A stretch of 55,809 nucleotides of DNA, from NCBI GenBank assembly GCA_036389375.1, contig DASVQA010000106.1, positions 1 through 55,809 of the forward strand, in the 5' to 3' direction. Source of the DNA: QHXQ01 sp036389375. GTDB lineage: Bacteria; Acidobacteriota; Blastocatellia; Pyrinomonadales; Pyrinomonadaceae. Made by a program: the position numbers and the translations under genes. The notes beneath the pieces were generated by a model, which was not told where the DNA came from, searched no databases, and was given only the letters and a program-made list of their open reading frames with translations. Positions 9,105 to 17,244 of this stretch are shown in pieces (the stretch's first letter is position 1; each line of letters begins with the position of its first letter).

Positions 9105-9152
9105 TTGTTTCACCATGGATCAACTGTCGAGCAGTCATGTTTCATGGTGCAA
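9105..9152. promoter_or_regulatory. Paired inverted activator-like site upstream of the oxidase promoter
   Basis: TTGTTTCACCATG and CATGGTGCAAC contain CACCATG (9111-9117) and its inverse CATGGTG (9143-9149), with centres 32 bp apart. Sequence and spacing match the pair at 3284-3326. NtrC-family sites often contain the related half-site GCACCA. The likely ligand is the NtrC-type activator encoded 700 bp away. Confidence 0.5.
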
Positions 9153-9229
9153 CACAGGATTTACTGGCGCGAATTTGGCGGGCCGGGGTGATTTAAGGCG
9201 ACGGACGACGCACTTGTGCGTGCGGGGAA

Positions 9230-9610
9230 TTACGCGGCGCGCGGGTGGGTGGTAGGGGTTGCGGCAGCGGCGATCTTGATAATCTCAGCGGGCGCGAACG
9301 GTTTCATCAGGACGGCCGCCGCCCCGCATTTATGCACCGCCGCGCAGACTTCGGTTGTGCAGTAAGAGGTGATCATAATGATGACGCTGCCCGGCCACAC
9401 ACGGCAGACCTCTTCGACCACTTCGCGCCCCGATATATCGGGCAGACGCAGATCGGTGATGACCAGCCGGAAGCGTTTTTGCCGCGCGGCCTCAAGCCCC
9501 GCGCGCCCCGTCCGCGCCACCGTCACACGGTAGCCTTGATCCTCAAGGATCAGCCTGAGCGCATCGGCCACGCTTGGTTCGTCGTCAATTACCAGAATGT
9601 CTTCCATCAT
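9230..9610 (-). CDS. Stand-alone response regulator receiver protein
   Basis: A single receiver (CheY-like) domain of about 126 residues with no output domain. The acidic pocket (DDE in ILVIDDEPS), the phospho-acceptor Asp (VITDLRLPD), the Thr switch (MITSY) and the conserved Lys (LMKPF) are all present, so it should be phosphorylated by a histidine kinase. The start is set at the ATG pair 9610/9607, which follows AGG by five bases; upstream codons do not belong to the domain. The tail after residue 115 is short and basic. It follows the activator gene, 260 bp away, with its own sigma-54 promoter, which suggests a feedback or phosphate-sink role in the same signalling chain. Confidence 0.85.
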   Translation of the reverse strand: MMEDILVIDDEPSVADALRLILEDQGYRVTVARTGRAGLEAARQKRFRLVITDLRLPDISGREVVEEVCRVWPGSVIIMITSYCTTEVCAAVHKCGAAAVLMKPFAPAEIIKIAAAATPTTHPRAA

Positions 9611-9832
9611 CTGTACCTGCGAAAAACAGCCCCACGACCTGAGATATAGTCCGACCGACACATGCTCCAAACGCACGGCGCGAACAGAGCAGGTTGGCAA
9701 TGGCGGCGAATGTTCTTGAGTTGAGGTGGCGGCTCCGACGTGAGCACGGAAGCAGCCGATTGTCTGGGATTGACTTCAACCTACCAGCACATTCAAAGCG
9801 TGCTATCGCACGCATACGCACGCCGACGCTAG

Positions 9833-9848
9833 AGCAAGTCGTGTGCCC
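9833..9848 (-). promoter_or_regulatory. Sigma-54 (-24/-12) promoter for the stand-alone receiver gene
   Basis: The minus strand reads GGGCACACGACTTGCT, that is GGCAC-N5-TTGCT, the sigma-54 core with the same spacing as the sites at 3193 and 8968. It lies just past the activator stop codon. Transcription would start near 9822, about 210 nt before the receiver ATG. No clear CACCAT pair was found upstream. Confidence 0.65.
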
Positions 9849-9870
9849 CGTCTGCCCGTTGGCTGAATCG

Positions 9871-11283
9871 CTAATCGGCGGCCGCGTCGGCCGCCATCTC
9901 TTCGGCGGCTTCGGCGTCCGGGTTATCTACATTTATCAGACCGAACTTCTTGAGTTTGCGATAGAGGGTCGGGCGATGGTAGTTGAGAATCTCGGCGGTC
10001 TTCTTGATGTTGCCGCCGGTGCGTTCGAGCGTCTGCGCGATGGCTTCGCGCTCGATCTCCTCCATCGTGAGGAAGGGCGGGATCACACAGTGGTGCGGGC
10101 TGGTCTGTACGGCGTGGAGTTGTTCCGGCAAATCTTCGGGCAGCAGTTGCTCCGTCTGGGCAAAGAGGATGCCGTGTTCGATGACGCTTTCGAGTTCGCG
10201 CACGTTGCCGGGCCAGTCGTAGCGCGTCAGCAGGGCGAAGGCGGCGGGCGAGATGCCGCCGATCTGTTTGCGATACTTCGTCGCAAACCGATGCAGGAAG
10301 AGTTCGGCCAGCACCAGCACGTCGTCGGGGCGCGTCCGCAAGGGGGGCACTTTGACCTTGACGGTGCTGATGCGAAAGTAGAGGTCTTTGCGCAGCCCGC
10401 CCATCTTAATCATCTCGGCCGTATCGCGGTTGGTCGAAGAGACGAGGCGGAAATCAACTTCGCTCTCCTGCTCGTCGCCGAGCCGGCGCAGTTTGCGCTC
10501 CTGCAAGACGCGCAGCAGTTTCGTCTGAAGGTGTAGGGGCATCTCGCCGATCTCATCGAGAAGCAGCGTGCCGCCTGCGGCGGCTTCGATCAGTCCGCGC
10601 TTGTCGCGGTCTGCGCCGGTGAACGCGCCCTTGCGGTAGCCGAATAACTCCGACTCGATCAACTCTTGCGGGAGCGCGGCGCAGTTGATGCGGACGAATG
10701 GCTGCGCGGCGCGTCCGCTCTGTAGATGAAAGGCTGTGGCCACGAGTTCCTTGCCCGTGCCCGACTCGCCCTCGATCAAGACGGAGGCATCCGACGGCGC
10801 AGCCGTGCGAATGATGCTGTGAATCTGGCGAATCTTCGGGTCGCGCCCGATGATGCCGAAGTCCTCCTCTTCGCCCGCCACCGCACTCTTGAGCGCGCGG
10901 TTTTCGCGCCGGAAGTCGCCGAACTCAAGCGCGCGGTTCGTCAGCATCAACACCTGATCGGGCGTGAACGGTTTTTCGAGATAGTAGAACGCGCCGCGCT
11001 TGATGGCTTCGATAGTCACGTCGAGCGAGCCATGCGCCGTCATCAGGATCACTTCCGTGTCGGGCGTGTCCGCCTTGATCTGCGTGAGCAGTTCGATGCC
11101 GGAGGCGTCGGGCAGGCGCAGATCGGTGAAGACGAGTTGGAAGGGCCGCCCGCGCAGCAACTCTGCGGCGGCGCGGACGGTGTGCGCCGTCCGCACTTCA
11201 TGCCCCTCTTCACCGAGGATCACTTCGAGCGCGCCGGTCACGCTGGTTTCGTCGTCCACCACGAGGATTCTGTGGCGCAGCAT
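9871..11283 (-). CDS. NtrC-family sigma-54-dependent response regulator
   Basis: A complete 470-residue enhancer-binding protein. Residues 1-120 are a receiver domain with acceptor Asp in VFTDLRLPD and Lys in LEKPF. The AAA+ domain (about 140-375) carries Walker A GESGTGKE, the GAFTGA loop that contacts sigma-54, Walker B LLLDEIGEM and the arginine-finger region. A Fis-type helix-turn-helix (GGNIKKTAEILNYHRPTLYRKL) lies at about 425-450, before an acidic Ala/Glu tail. When phosphorylated it should remodel sigma-54 holoenzyme. It starts three bases after the kinase stop, with its GGAGG site inside the kinase's last codons, so the two are translationally coupled. The sigma-54 promoters at 3193, 8968 and 9833 are its natural targets. 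Confidence 0.95.
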   Translation of the reverse strand: MLRHRILVVDDETSVTGALEVILGEEGHEVRTAHTVRAAAELLRGRPFQLVFTDLRLPDASGIELLTQIKADTPDTEVILMTAHGSLDVTIEAIKRGAFYYLEKPFTPDQVLMLTNRALEFGDFRRENRALKSAVAGEEEDFGIIGRDPKIRQIHSIIRTAAPSDASVLIEGESGTGKELVATAFHLQSGRAAQPFVRINCAALPQELIESELFGYRKGAFTGADRDKRGLIEAAAGGTLLLDEIGEMPLHLQTKLLRVLQERKLRRLGDEQESEVDFRLVSSTNRDTAEMIKMGGLRKDLYFRISTVKVKVPPLRTRPDDVLVLAELFLHRFATKYRKQIGGISPAAFALLTRYDWPGNVRELESVIEHGILFAQTEQLLPEDLPEQLHAVQTSPHHCVIPPFLTMEEIEREAIAQTLERTGGNIKKTAEILNYHRPTLYRKLKKFGLINVDNPDAEAAEEMAADAAAD

Positions 11284-11286
11284 CCT

Positions 11287-12441
11287 TTACGCCTCCACTT
11301 CTGTAGGTAGCTCGATCCTGATGTTCGTGCCCACGCCGGGCTGGCTTGCGACCGTGATGACGCCGTGATGCTGCTCGATAATCTTCTGAGCATAAGGCAT
11401 GCCCAGCCCCAACCCCTGCGGGCGCGTAGTGTAGAACGGCTCGAATATCTGCTGCACTTGCTCAGGCGTCATGCCTGCCCCGGTGTCGCCGATCTCCAAG
11501 ACGACGTGTCCGGCGGTCGCCTCCGTCCTGAGCGTGAGCACGCCGCCGGCCGGCATGGCCTGCACGCCGTTCAGCATCAGGTTCATCAAGGCCGAGCGTA
11601 GGGTGGATTCATCGAACAGACCCGCTGTGCCCTCTGCGCCGAGCGCCAACTGCGTCTCAATGCGATTCGCTGCCAACTGCGGGCGCAGCAGTTGCAGCAC
11701 GTCCTGCACAATATGATTCAGGTCTGTGCGGCGCGGGCTTAGTTGGACAGGACGCGCGAAGCTGAGCACCTGCTCGACCGTGTTCGTCAGGTGATTGATC
11801 GTCTCGATGATCTTGTCTATGAGCGCAAACTCGTTCTCGGCCAGTTTGCCCGCCGCCTTTCCGCGCAGGTGCATGGCGTAGAGCAGCAACCCGGCGAGCG
11901 GGTTTTTCACCTCGTGCGCGATCTGCGCGGCGACGCGCCCCAGCGCCGCGATCTTCTCGTTGTGCGCCAAACGCGCCTGCATCTGGCTCAACTCGGCCGT
12001 GCGCTCGGCCACGCGCTGCTCCAACTCTTCGGCGTAGCGTTGAATCTCCTGTTCCAGCCGCCGCTGCTCGTCCGACAGGCGCTTCTTCTCCACGGCCCGC
12101 GCCACCGCTTTCAAGAGCACGTCCTTGACGACCGGCTTGGCGATAAAATCGTAAGCACCCGCGCGCACGATCTCCGGCAATTGCGCGATGTTCGGCTCGC
12201 CCGTGATCATGATGACGGGCAGATTCGGCTCACGCCTGTGTAACTCTTCCAGCAGGTCAAGCCCGCTCTGGCCCGGCAGATGAATGTCGAGCACGGCGGC
12301 GGCGAAACTGGTCTGCGGGAGCAATTCCACTGCGCTCGTAAAATTTGCCGCCGTATGCACCGTGTAACCGGCGCGTTTTAGAAACTCCGTCATCGTAAAG
12401 CGAATGCTCGGCTCGTCATCGACCAGCAGCACGTTAACCAT
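11287..12441 (-). CDS. Receiver-histidine kinase hybrid without a sensor domain
   Basis: A 384-residue soluble protein. An N-terminal receiver (residues 1-120, acceptor Asp in VLDIHLPG, Lys in IAKPV) is followed by a coiled coil (about 125-160, ELEQRVAERTAEL), a HisKA dimerisation domain with the phospho-His in AQIAHEVKNPLAG, and a HATPase domain with N, G1 (GDTGAGM) and G2 (GLGLGM) boxes. No membrane span or sensor domain is present, so input must come as phosphate or a protein contact on its receiver. The ATG at 12441 is preceded by AAAGGGGG at a suitable distance; the TTG upstream is unlikely. It forms an operon with the NtrC-type activator, which is its probable phosphorylation target. 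Confidence 0.93.
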   Translation of the reverse strand: MVNVLLVDDEPSIRFTMTEFLKRAGYTVHTAANFTSAVELLPQTSFAAAVLDIHLPGQSGLDLLEELHRREPNLPVIMITGEPNIAQLPEIVRAGAYDFIAKPVVKDVLLKAVARAVEKKRLSDEQRRLEQEIQRYAEELEQRVAERTAELSQMQARLAHNEKIAALGRVAAQIAHEVKNPLAGLLLYAMHLRGKAAGKLAENEFALIDKIIETINHLTNTVEQVLSFARPVQLSPRRTDLNHIVQDVLQLLRPQLAANRIETQLALGAEGTAGLFDESTLRSALMNLMLNGVQAMPAGGVLTLRTEATAGHVVLEIGDTGAGMTPEQVQQIFEPFYTTRPQGLGLGMPYAQKIIEQHHGVITVASQPGVGTNIRIELPTEVEA

Positions 12442-12683
12442 GAGCAACCCCCTTTTACCCCGCCGGCCCGCAGTTCGCTGACAAACCGCGTAAGCCTGCC
12501 TGCTCTATGCGCCTCACCATGCTCCGCCTACCATGCTGACCGACGATCACGGAGCAGCCGGTGAGCTTTAAGTCAGAGTTTTTCCCATGACAGGTCAGGC
12601 AGGAGGAACGTGTGCCCAAGAAGTTAACCGGCTTCGGAGTTTAGCGTCAAGTGCGCGTTCATTTGGGTAGTGGTTCTTCATAG

Positions 12684-12698
12684 TAGCTTATGATAATG
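12684..12698. repeat. Left copy of a 15-bp direct repeat flanking the island
   Basis: TAGCTTATGATAATG occurs here and again at 25173-25187 in the same orientation. The two copies bracket the six-gene cluster, and the right copy is about 800 bp from a tyrosine recombinase gene, so they could be attachment-site cores or a target duplication. A 15-base match can also occur by chance in a window of this size. Confidence 0.4.
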
Positions 12699-12700
12699 GG

Positions 12701-12738
12701 TCGAGTAGGTGCTAAGTATATACTTAGCACCTACTCGA
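12701..12738. repeat. 38-bp perfect palindrome
   Basis: Two 19-base arms, beginning TCGAGTAGGTGCTAAGTAT, meet with no spacer to give a perfect palindrome just inside the left direct repeat and 83 bases beyond the 3' end of the zinc protease gene. No T-tract follows on either strand. It could extrude as a cruciform, bind a dimeric protein, mark a recombination site or form a transcript-end hairpin. Confidence 0.85.
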
Positions 12739-12821
12739 CATCTGGTTTTTACGGTCACTTACGTAAGGACTACTACGCCATTCGCCTAATATTCTCATTT
12801 ACCACAATGTATAAGACGCGG

Positions 12822-14006
12822 TTACTGCGATGCCATCCAACTCACGGGAGCACCGTAGTTAAGAAAAGACGAGCCTCCGGGCATGACATACATATCGGGT
12901 GCTCGTCGAATGTGTTTTTGTCCGAACTCGTCGAAGTTGTAGACCTGTGGATCGTCCCACGACCAGTCCGTCCAACGGTAAGGGTAGGACATCACGGACT
13001 TCGTGTCGCCGTAAGCCTGCCAAGGGTGGGGGAGGTTGAGCATGTGCCCCATTTCGTGAATGACTTGGAAGACAAGAGCGCGGGGGTCTGCGTACCGCGA
13101 GTCGCTTAGGCCGAGTTCGTGGTTGTACTCGGTCAGTATAGCTGCCCCTTTGCGCTCAGCCGAGTCGAACATGAATGAGCTGGTGGGAATCGTAGCCCTC
13201 GGTGCCACCACTATGTAGAAGTGCCACTTCCCGGGCCGCACGGCGTTCATGTAAGTACGCATCACGAACTTCAGTTCGTCGTTATTAAACGTCTCGTCGG
13301 GGCCCAGAACACTCTTCGGCACCGTACCGTTACGGACGATCTCGAGATCTATCCCTAACTCCTTAAAAATGTCTTCCACCTTAATAGTGCCGGCTCTGGT
13401 GGACACTTCTAAGGGCGGCAGGGATGTCCCCTCTACCGAGTCGATTTCCAGCACTGCCTGTACCTTCCTGTCCGCAGTTAAAAGGGGGCTTCCGTACCGG
13501 ATGTCGGACGGCTTTGCCTCCTCGGAGGGGGCAGGCGAAGGTGCGCTCGGCGGGACCAAGATGGGCGTCGCAATCGGGTGAGCGGGAGGGGCAGAGGCCA
13601 CGACCGTAGGCTGGAAGGGAAAATCTTTAAGGTCTAGCCGGATGACGTTCGGCAGCGCTTCCACCGTGTGGACTCGTCCGTACTTTCTTACATTCGGCCC
13701 CTCCTCGTAGACAGCTTCGACCGAGAACATCCCGACGGAAACATTCCGCAGAGTCAGCCTGCCAGATGAGTCGGTGATCCCATGATCCTGCACGACCCCG
13801 GTCGTAACAGGAGTCACGGAGAGCTTTACGCCTTCGACTGGCTTCGCCCCGTCAGACACTTCCACGACGAGCAACTGCCTGCCGCTCGCCCAGTCGTAAG
13901 CTTTCGTAAAGAGATTCGGGAGCCAAGTGCTCACGATGATTGTGACCAGCGCTGTCACGGCGGCAGTTATCACGACGACCTTTATTGGCTGGTTAGTGTT
14001 CGTCAT
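12822..14006 (-). CDS. Membrane-anchored zinc metalloprotease (matrixin-type motif)
   Basis: A 394-residue protein with a short N-terminal cytoplasmic stub and one membrane span at about 9-31 (VVVITAAVTALVTIIVSTWL). An Ig-like/carboxypeptidase-regulatory domain follows at about 45-130 (VEGVKLSV, DSSGRLTLRNV), then a Pro-rich linker, then a peptidase domain at about 190-394. The motif HEMGHMLNLPH (about 317-327) matches HExxHxxGxxH-type zincins except that the usual Gly is Asn. The catalytic domain should face the periplasm. It is the last gene of the minus-strand cluster, 34 bases after the kinase/phosphatase gene, which suggests a role in processing or surveying envelope proteins. The substrate is unknown. 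Confidence 0.8.
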   Translation of the reverse strand: MTNTNQPIKVVVITAAVTALVTIIVSTWLPNLFTKAYDWASGRQLLVVEVSDGAKPVEGVKLSVTPVTTGVVQDHGITDSSGRLTLRNVSVGMFSVEAVYEEGPNVRKYGRVHTVEALPNVIRLDLKDFPFQPTVVASAPPAHPIATPILVPPSAPSPAPSEEAKPSDIRYGSPLLTADRKVQAVLEIDSVEGTSLPPLEVSTRAGTIKVEDIFKELGIDLEIVRNGTVPKSVLGPDETFNNDELKFVMRTYMNAVRPGKWHFYIVVAPRATIPTSSFMFDSAERKGAAILTEYNHELGLSDSRYADPRALVFQVIHEMGHMLNLPHPWQAYGDTKSVMSYPYRWTDWSWDDPQVYNFDEFGQKHIRRAPDMYVMPGGSSFLNYGAPVSWMASQ

Positions 14007-14040
14007 ATGGGTGTTATGCAGCGCCGCTCGACTTGTTTCT

Positions 14041-17000
14041 CTACCGCAAGATAATGACCGACGCCCCTTGGGGCTGTCTCGGCAAATGTCCCCCTAACTG
14101 CGGTGGGAGGTTGGCCTGAACGGGTAACCCTCCGCCTACGAACTTGACCACCTTGATCTTGTGACGCTCCTCCAGATACTTACTCATCTTCTCCGCGCGA
14201 ATTCTGGTGATACGCCTGTTATCTGGTGACTCACCCCCGACGGGGCTGAAGGCGTAAAGTGTAATCTGGAGGTTAGTGCCGTCAAGCGCCGCCGCCATAT
14301 CGTCAAGGAGACCTTTGACTGTTTCGTCTATCTCCTCGCTCCCCTTGTTCAGTCCGTCGTGAAAATAATAACCCTTGCTGGTGAGGTCCAACTTAATCTG
14401 CTGCGACAAGTCGTTCGGCTTGGGCGCAGACGTAGGAGACGGTTGAACCACTGAGCCCTCTTCGGTGGTGATTTGAGTTTGGTTCGTGTTCGTGGATGGC
14501 TTGTAAATGAACCTGTACGTAAGAAATATTATGCTTACCAAGCAGATGAAACCAATACTAAAGATCAACGCTACCAGCCTCCTGTCTCCCTTATGAGTTT
14601 CAACCCAATTAGTGAAGCCTACGAGGGAAGAATCAGTGGCAACGGGCGCGGCCGCAGAGGAAGTTGTTGCTGCCAGAGGTTTCGTTGAAGTTGTCAGCGT
14701 TACTGGCGTCACCGCCGCCTCCTGCTGGCGCGGCTGCGCCTGTTCCTGTCTGGGCGTGGCTGGTTGTGCTGGCTCCTGCGGCGGTACGGCACCAACCGCA
14801 GCGCATATAAGCGAGAACCTTGAAGGCTCCTGACGGTTGCTGTAAGGGGCGACAATGTCGCGCCAAAACGCCTTGGCCTCTTCGGAGAGATGAAAGATGT
14901 CGGAGCCAGGGGCGATAAGGAGGTCTGAGAGTTTTAGGCCGCCGGTGGCCTGTTCGACCTCGGTCGTCTCTATGGCCGCGCCTTCGTCGGGCTCGGTCGA
15001 AGCCACCTCCGCGGCTTTGACGTGAATGTCTATGCCCGCGACGGCCCAGTCGTCTTCGCCGACACTCCGCAATGTCCCGAGCCACTGTCCGGCCTCATCC
15101 ACCAACTGACTTATCGTTGAGTCCCTAGTATTTCTGATGCGGTTAAAACCCTCCTCCCGCACGCCGTCCGTGTATAGGCGCACGCGGTAAGTTCCTTCCT
15201 GAAAATTTAAGAGTTCATTGAGGCATATAAACTCGCTGAGAAAGTCCCCGTCCCTAGGCTCGGCTACCTCGCCTAGACGCTTTGTCCTCCAGTTAGCCGT
15301 GTGGCGGACCACCGACCCGTCGGGAGCGAGTATGATGCAATGCGAGTCGCCAGCGTGCGCGATGTTGATGTAACACTTGTCCTCACGCACCAGTGCGACG
15401 GCCATGACCAGCATCGCTTGGGGAGGCCGCGGCACCTCCTTCGCCCGCCTCATCAGGTCGCCGTTGAGCTCGTGGACAATGGCCCTCAGTTCAGAGTCCG
15501 CCTGCTGGGGCGTGCGCGCTTGCAGCCGGGGAGCGCGCCGCGTTAGCTCTGACTCGATGATCTCGGCCGCCTTGAGCCCGCCGGCACCAGAAACGCCGTC
15601 TGCGACGGCGGCGAAGGCGACGCGGCCCTCTTCCTTATTGAAGTAGTGGACAGCCCTGTCCTCGCTCTGCGGTTTGTTTTTGGCTTTCCAGTAACTGCCG
15701 GCAGCTGCTGCAATCTCGGTCTTCAGGGCAGGCGCGTGTGGCGCGGTGGGCAGCTGCCCCTGTGCCGAGGCGGTGGACAGTGCTCCGGACGCGGCGGCGC
15801 CGTTCCCCGCGGCGGAGGGGCGCGCCATCCCAGCTCGGGAGCGCTCGCCTGCAGCCTGCCTGAGAGAGAAGAAATGCGTGCTGGGTGAGAACTCGTCGAG
15901 CAGCGCGACGCCCTGAGACTCTCTCTCTCGGATCAGTTGCCCCCGGTCGTGGAGGAACGCTGCGGTGAGCATGAGGAGGCTGGCCTTCAGGTCAGCCAGC
16001 GTAAAGCCGTGCTTCGGCTCCGCGATGAGGTAGTACAGGAAGGTCGCCAGCAGTCTGCACTCGCTGAGCGTGAGGTAGACCATCTTGTCCGGTGAGTTGA
16101 AGACCCTATGCAACTCGATACTGACGGGGTTCCCCTTGATCCAGAGGGCTAGCCAACTATTTAAGACCGCGTCTTGGACATCCGCTTCCGAGGTGGCTGC
16201 CGCGAGCGTCTGAGCGGGGGCAGTGGACTGGGCTGGGGCCGCGGGCAAGATCGGGGCGGGCACCAGCTCCCCTTCGCCGTTCTTACCAGCCGACTCGGGG
16301 CCGCCTCCGTCCCTAGGCGTATAAATGTACTTCACCTTGCCTGCCCAGGAACGAAGTGTGCGTTTGAATGGTGCGACATGAGTGGCCCACTTCCCGGCCG
16401 CAGCCACGTCACCCGTCGGCGGCGCGACGGCACCGTCCGCGACCTGCGCTGGCCCAGCGACGGCCGTGATCGTCTCGGGCTGCGGCTCAAGGGGGAGCGC
16501 CTCCTGCATCTCCTTCAGCACCGCTTTGAAGTCACTTTCATGCTTCCGGCCGACGAACATGTTCGAGATGCGAATAGCGAGTGCGCTCACCTCGTAGAAC
16601 TCCGCTAGGGGCGGTACCTCGTCCCTTTCCTTCCTAATCGCCTCGACAAACTCGCGCTCCCTTAGCGCGAAGTACCTGTGGTCTACCGTGTTCAGCTTGT
16701 CGGCCTTGCTGAAAACACTCAAGGGGAAGGCCGCGTCCAAGTCTACACGGACGATGCGGCCGTCGTCGTCTATCACGTCGTTCTCCAAGCGCGCGTCGTA
16801 GTCCTTCCAGAAGCATTCGAAGAAGGCCGCCGAAATGTCAGCCTGCTGCGTCGCGATGTCCAGTCCCTCGAACCAGTGGAAGCTGTTAAGCGCCTTGGCG
16901 AGGTCGCGGGGGTAGAGAGGCTTGGCGATGAAGTAAGGCCCTTCAAAGTCTTTGTCCCAGTACCTGGGGTCGTGCGCGTGCGAGTCAGCGAGCACGGGGC

Positions 17001-17244
17001 ACACGCGACCCGTCCTGCGCAGGCTGTGCAGCGCCTGTATCTCCTGCCTGTACAGGCTGCCGTATTCGAGTCCGTAGACCTTGACGACTACCTGGAATTC
17101 CCCGCCGACGGGGTACCGGTAAAGGGTAGCCGTGCCCGTGCTCTTGTGCCAACGGGCGAAGTCGGCAGCATCGGCAGCATCGGCTTCCCGGGCGGGGCCT
17201 TTGACGATCCTACGCCGCAGCTTCTTCAACTCCTTATTGTCCAT
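14041..17244 (-). CDS. Kinase-like/PP2C phosphatase/OmpA-like membrane fusion protein
   Basis: A 1067-residue protein with an unusual domain order. Residues about 25-240 look like a divergent protein-kinase fold: VVVKVYG (Lys55), catalytic-loop-like YDARLEN (Asp150, Asn155) and a DFG equivalent VDLD (168-170). Low-complexity linkers surround a helical region (360-460). Residues about 505-740 form a PP2C phosphatase with SED (527-529), ADGVSG (548-553), GDS (632-634) and DD (731-732) metal-site motifs. A membrane span lies at 889-911, followed by an OmpA-like C-terminal domain (955-1067; NRRITRIRAEKMSKYL). Kinase and phosphatase would be cytoplasmic and the OmpA-like part periplasmic, where such domains bind peptidoglycan. 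The start overlaps the PBP stop by 11 bases. The kinase lacks a recognisable Gly-rich loop, so activity is uncertain. Confidence 0.85.
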   Translation of the reverse strand: MDNKELKKLRRRIVKGPAREADAADAADFARWHKSTGTATLYRYPVGGEFQVVVKVYGLEYGSLYRQEIQALHSLRRTGRVCPVLADSHAHDPRYWDKDFEGPYFIAKPLYPRDLAKALNSFHWFEGLDIATQQADISAAFFECFWKDYDARLENDVIDDDGRIVRVDLDAAFPLSVFSKADKLNTVDHRYFALREREFVEAIRKERDEVPPLAEFYEVSALAIRISNMFVGRKHESDFKAVLKEMQEALPLEPQPETITAVAGPAQVADGAVAPPTGDVAAAGKWATHVAPFKRTLRSWAGKVKYIYTPRDGGGPESAGKNGEGELVPAPILPAAPAQSTAPAQTLAAATSEADVQDAVLNSWLALWIKGNPVSIELHRVFNSPDKMVYLTLSECRLLATFLYYLIAEPKHGFTLADLKASLLMLTAAFLHDRGQLIRERESQGVALLDEFSPSTHFFSLRQAAGERSRAGMARPSAAGNGAAASGALSTASAQGQLPTAPHAPALKTEIAAAAGSYWKAKNKPQSEDRAVHYFNKEEGRVAFAAVADGVSGAGGLKAAEIIESELTRRAPRLQARTPQQADSELRAIVHELNGDLMRRAKEVPRPPQAMLVMAVALVREDKCYINIAHAGDSHCIILAPDGSVVRHTANWRTKRLGEVAEPRDGDFLSEFICLNELLNFQEGTYRVRLYTDGVREEGFNRIRNTRDSTISQLVDEAGQWLGTLRSVGEDDWAVAGIDIHVKAAEVASTEPDEGAAIETTEVEQATGGLKLSDLLIAPGSDIFHLSEEAKAFWRDIVAPYSNRQEPSRFSLICAAVGAVPPQEPAQPATPRQEQAQPRQQEAAVTPVTLTTSTKPLAATTSSAAAPVATDSSLVGFTNWVETHKGDRRLVALIFSIGFICLVSIIFLTYRFIYKPSTNTNQTQITTEEGSVVQPSPTSAPKPNDLSQQIKLDLTSKGYYFHDGLNKGSEEIDETVKGLLDDMAAALDGTNLQITLYAFSPVGGESPDNRRITRIRAEKMSKYLEERHKIKVVKFVGGGLPVQANLPPQLGGHLPRQPQGASVIILR

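Larger units (their letters stand above)
12442..12821. other. Intergenic boundary between the regulatory block and the island
   Basis: No gene is seen in these 380 bases. The stretch holds the upstream region of the hybrid kinase, a 15-bp sequence repeated at 25173, and a 38-bp perfect palindrome. The right half is more AT-rich than its surroundings. Confidence 0.6.
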
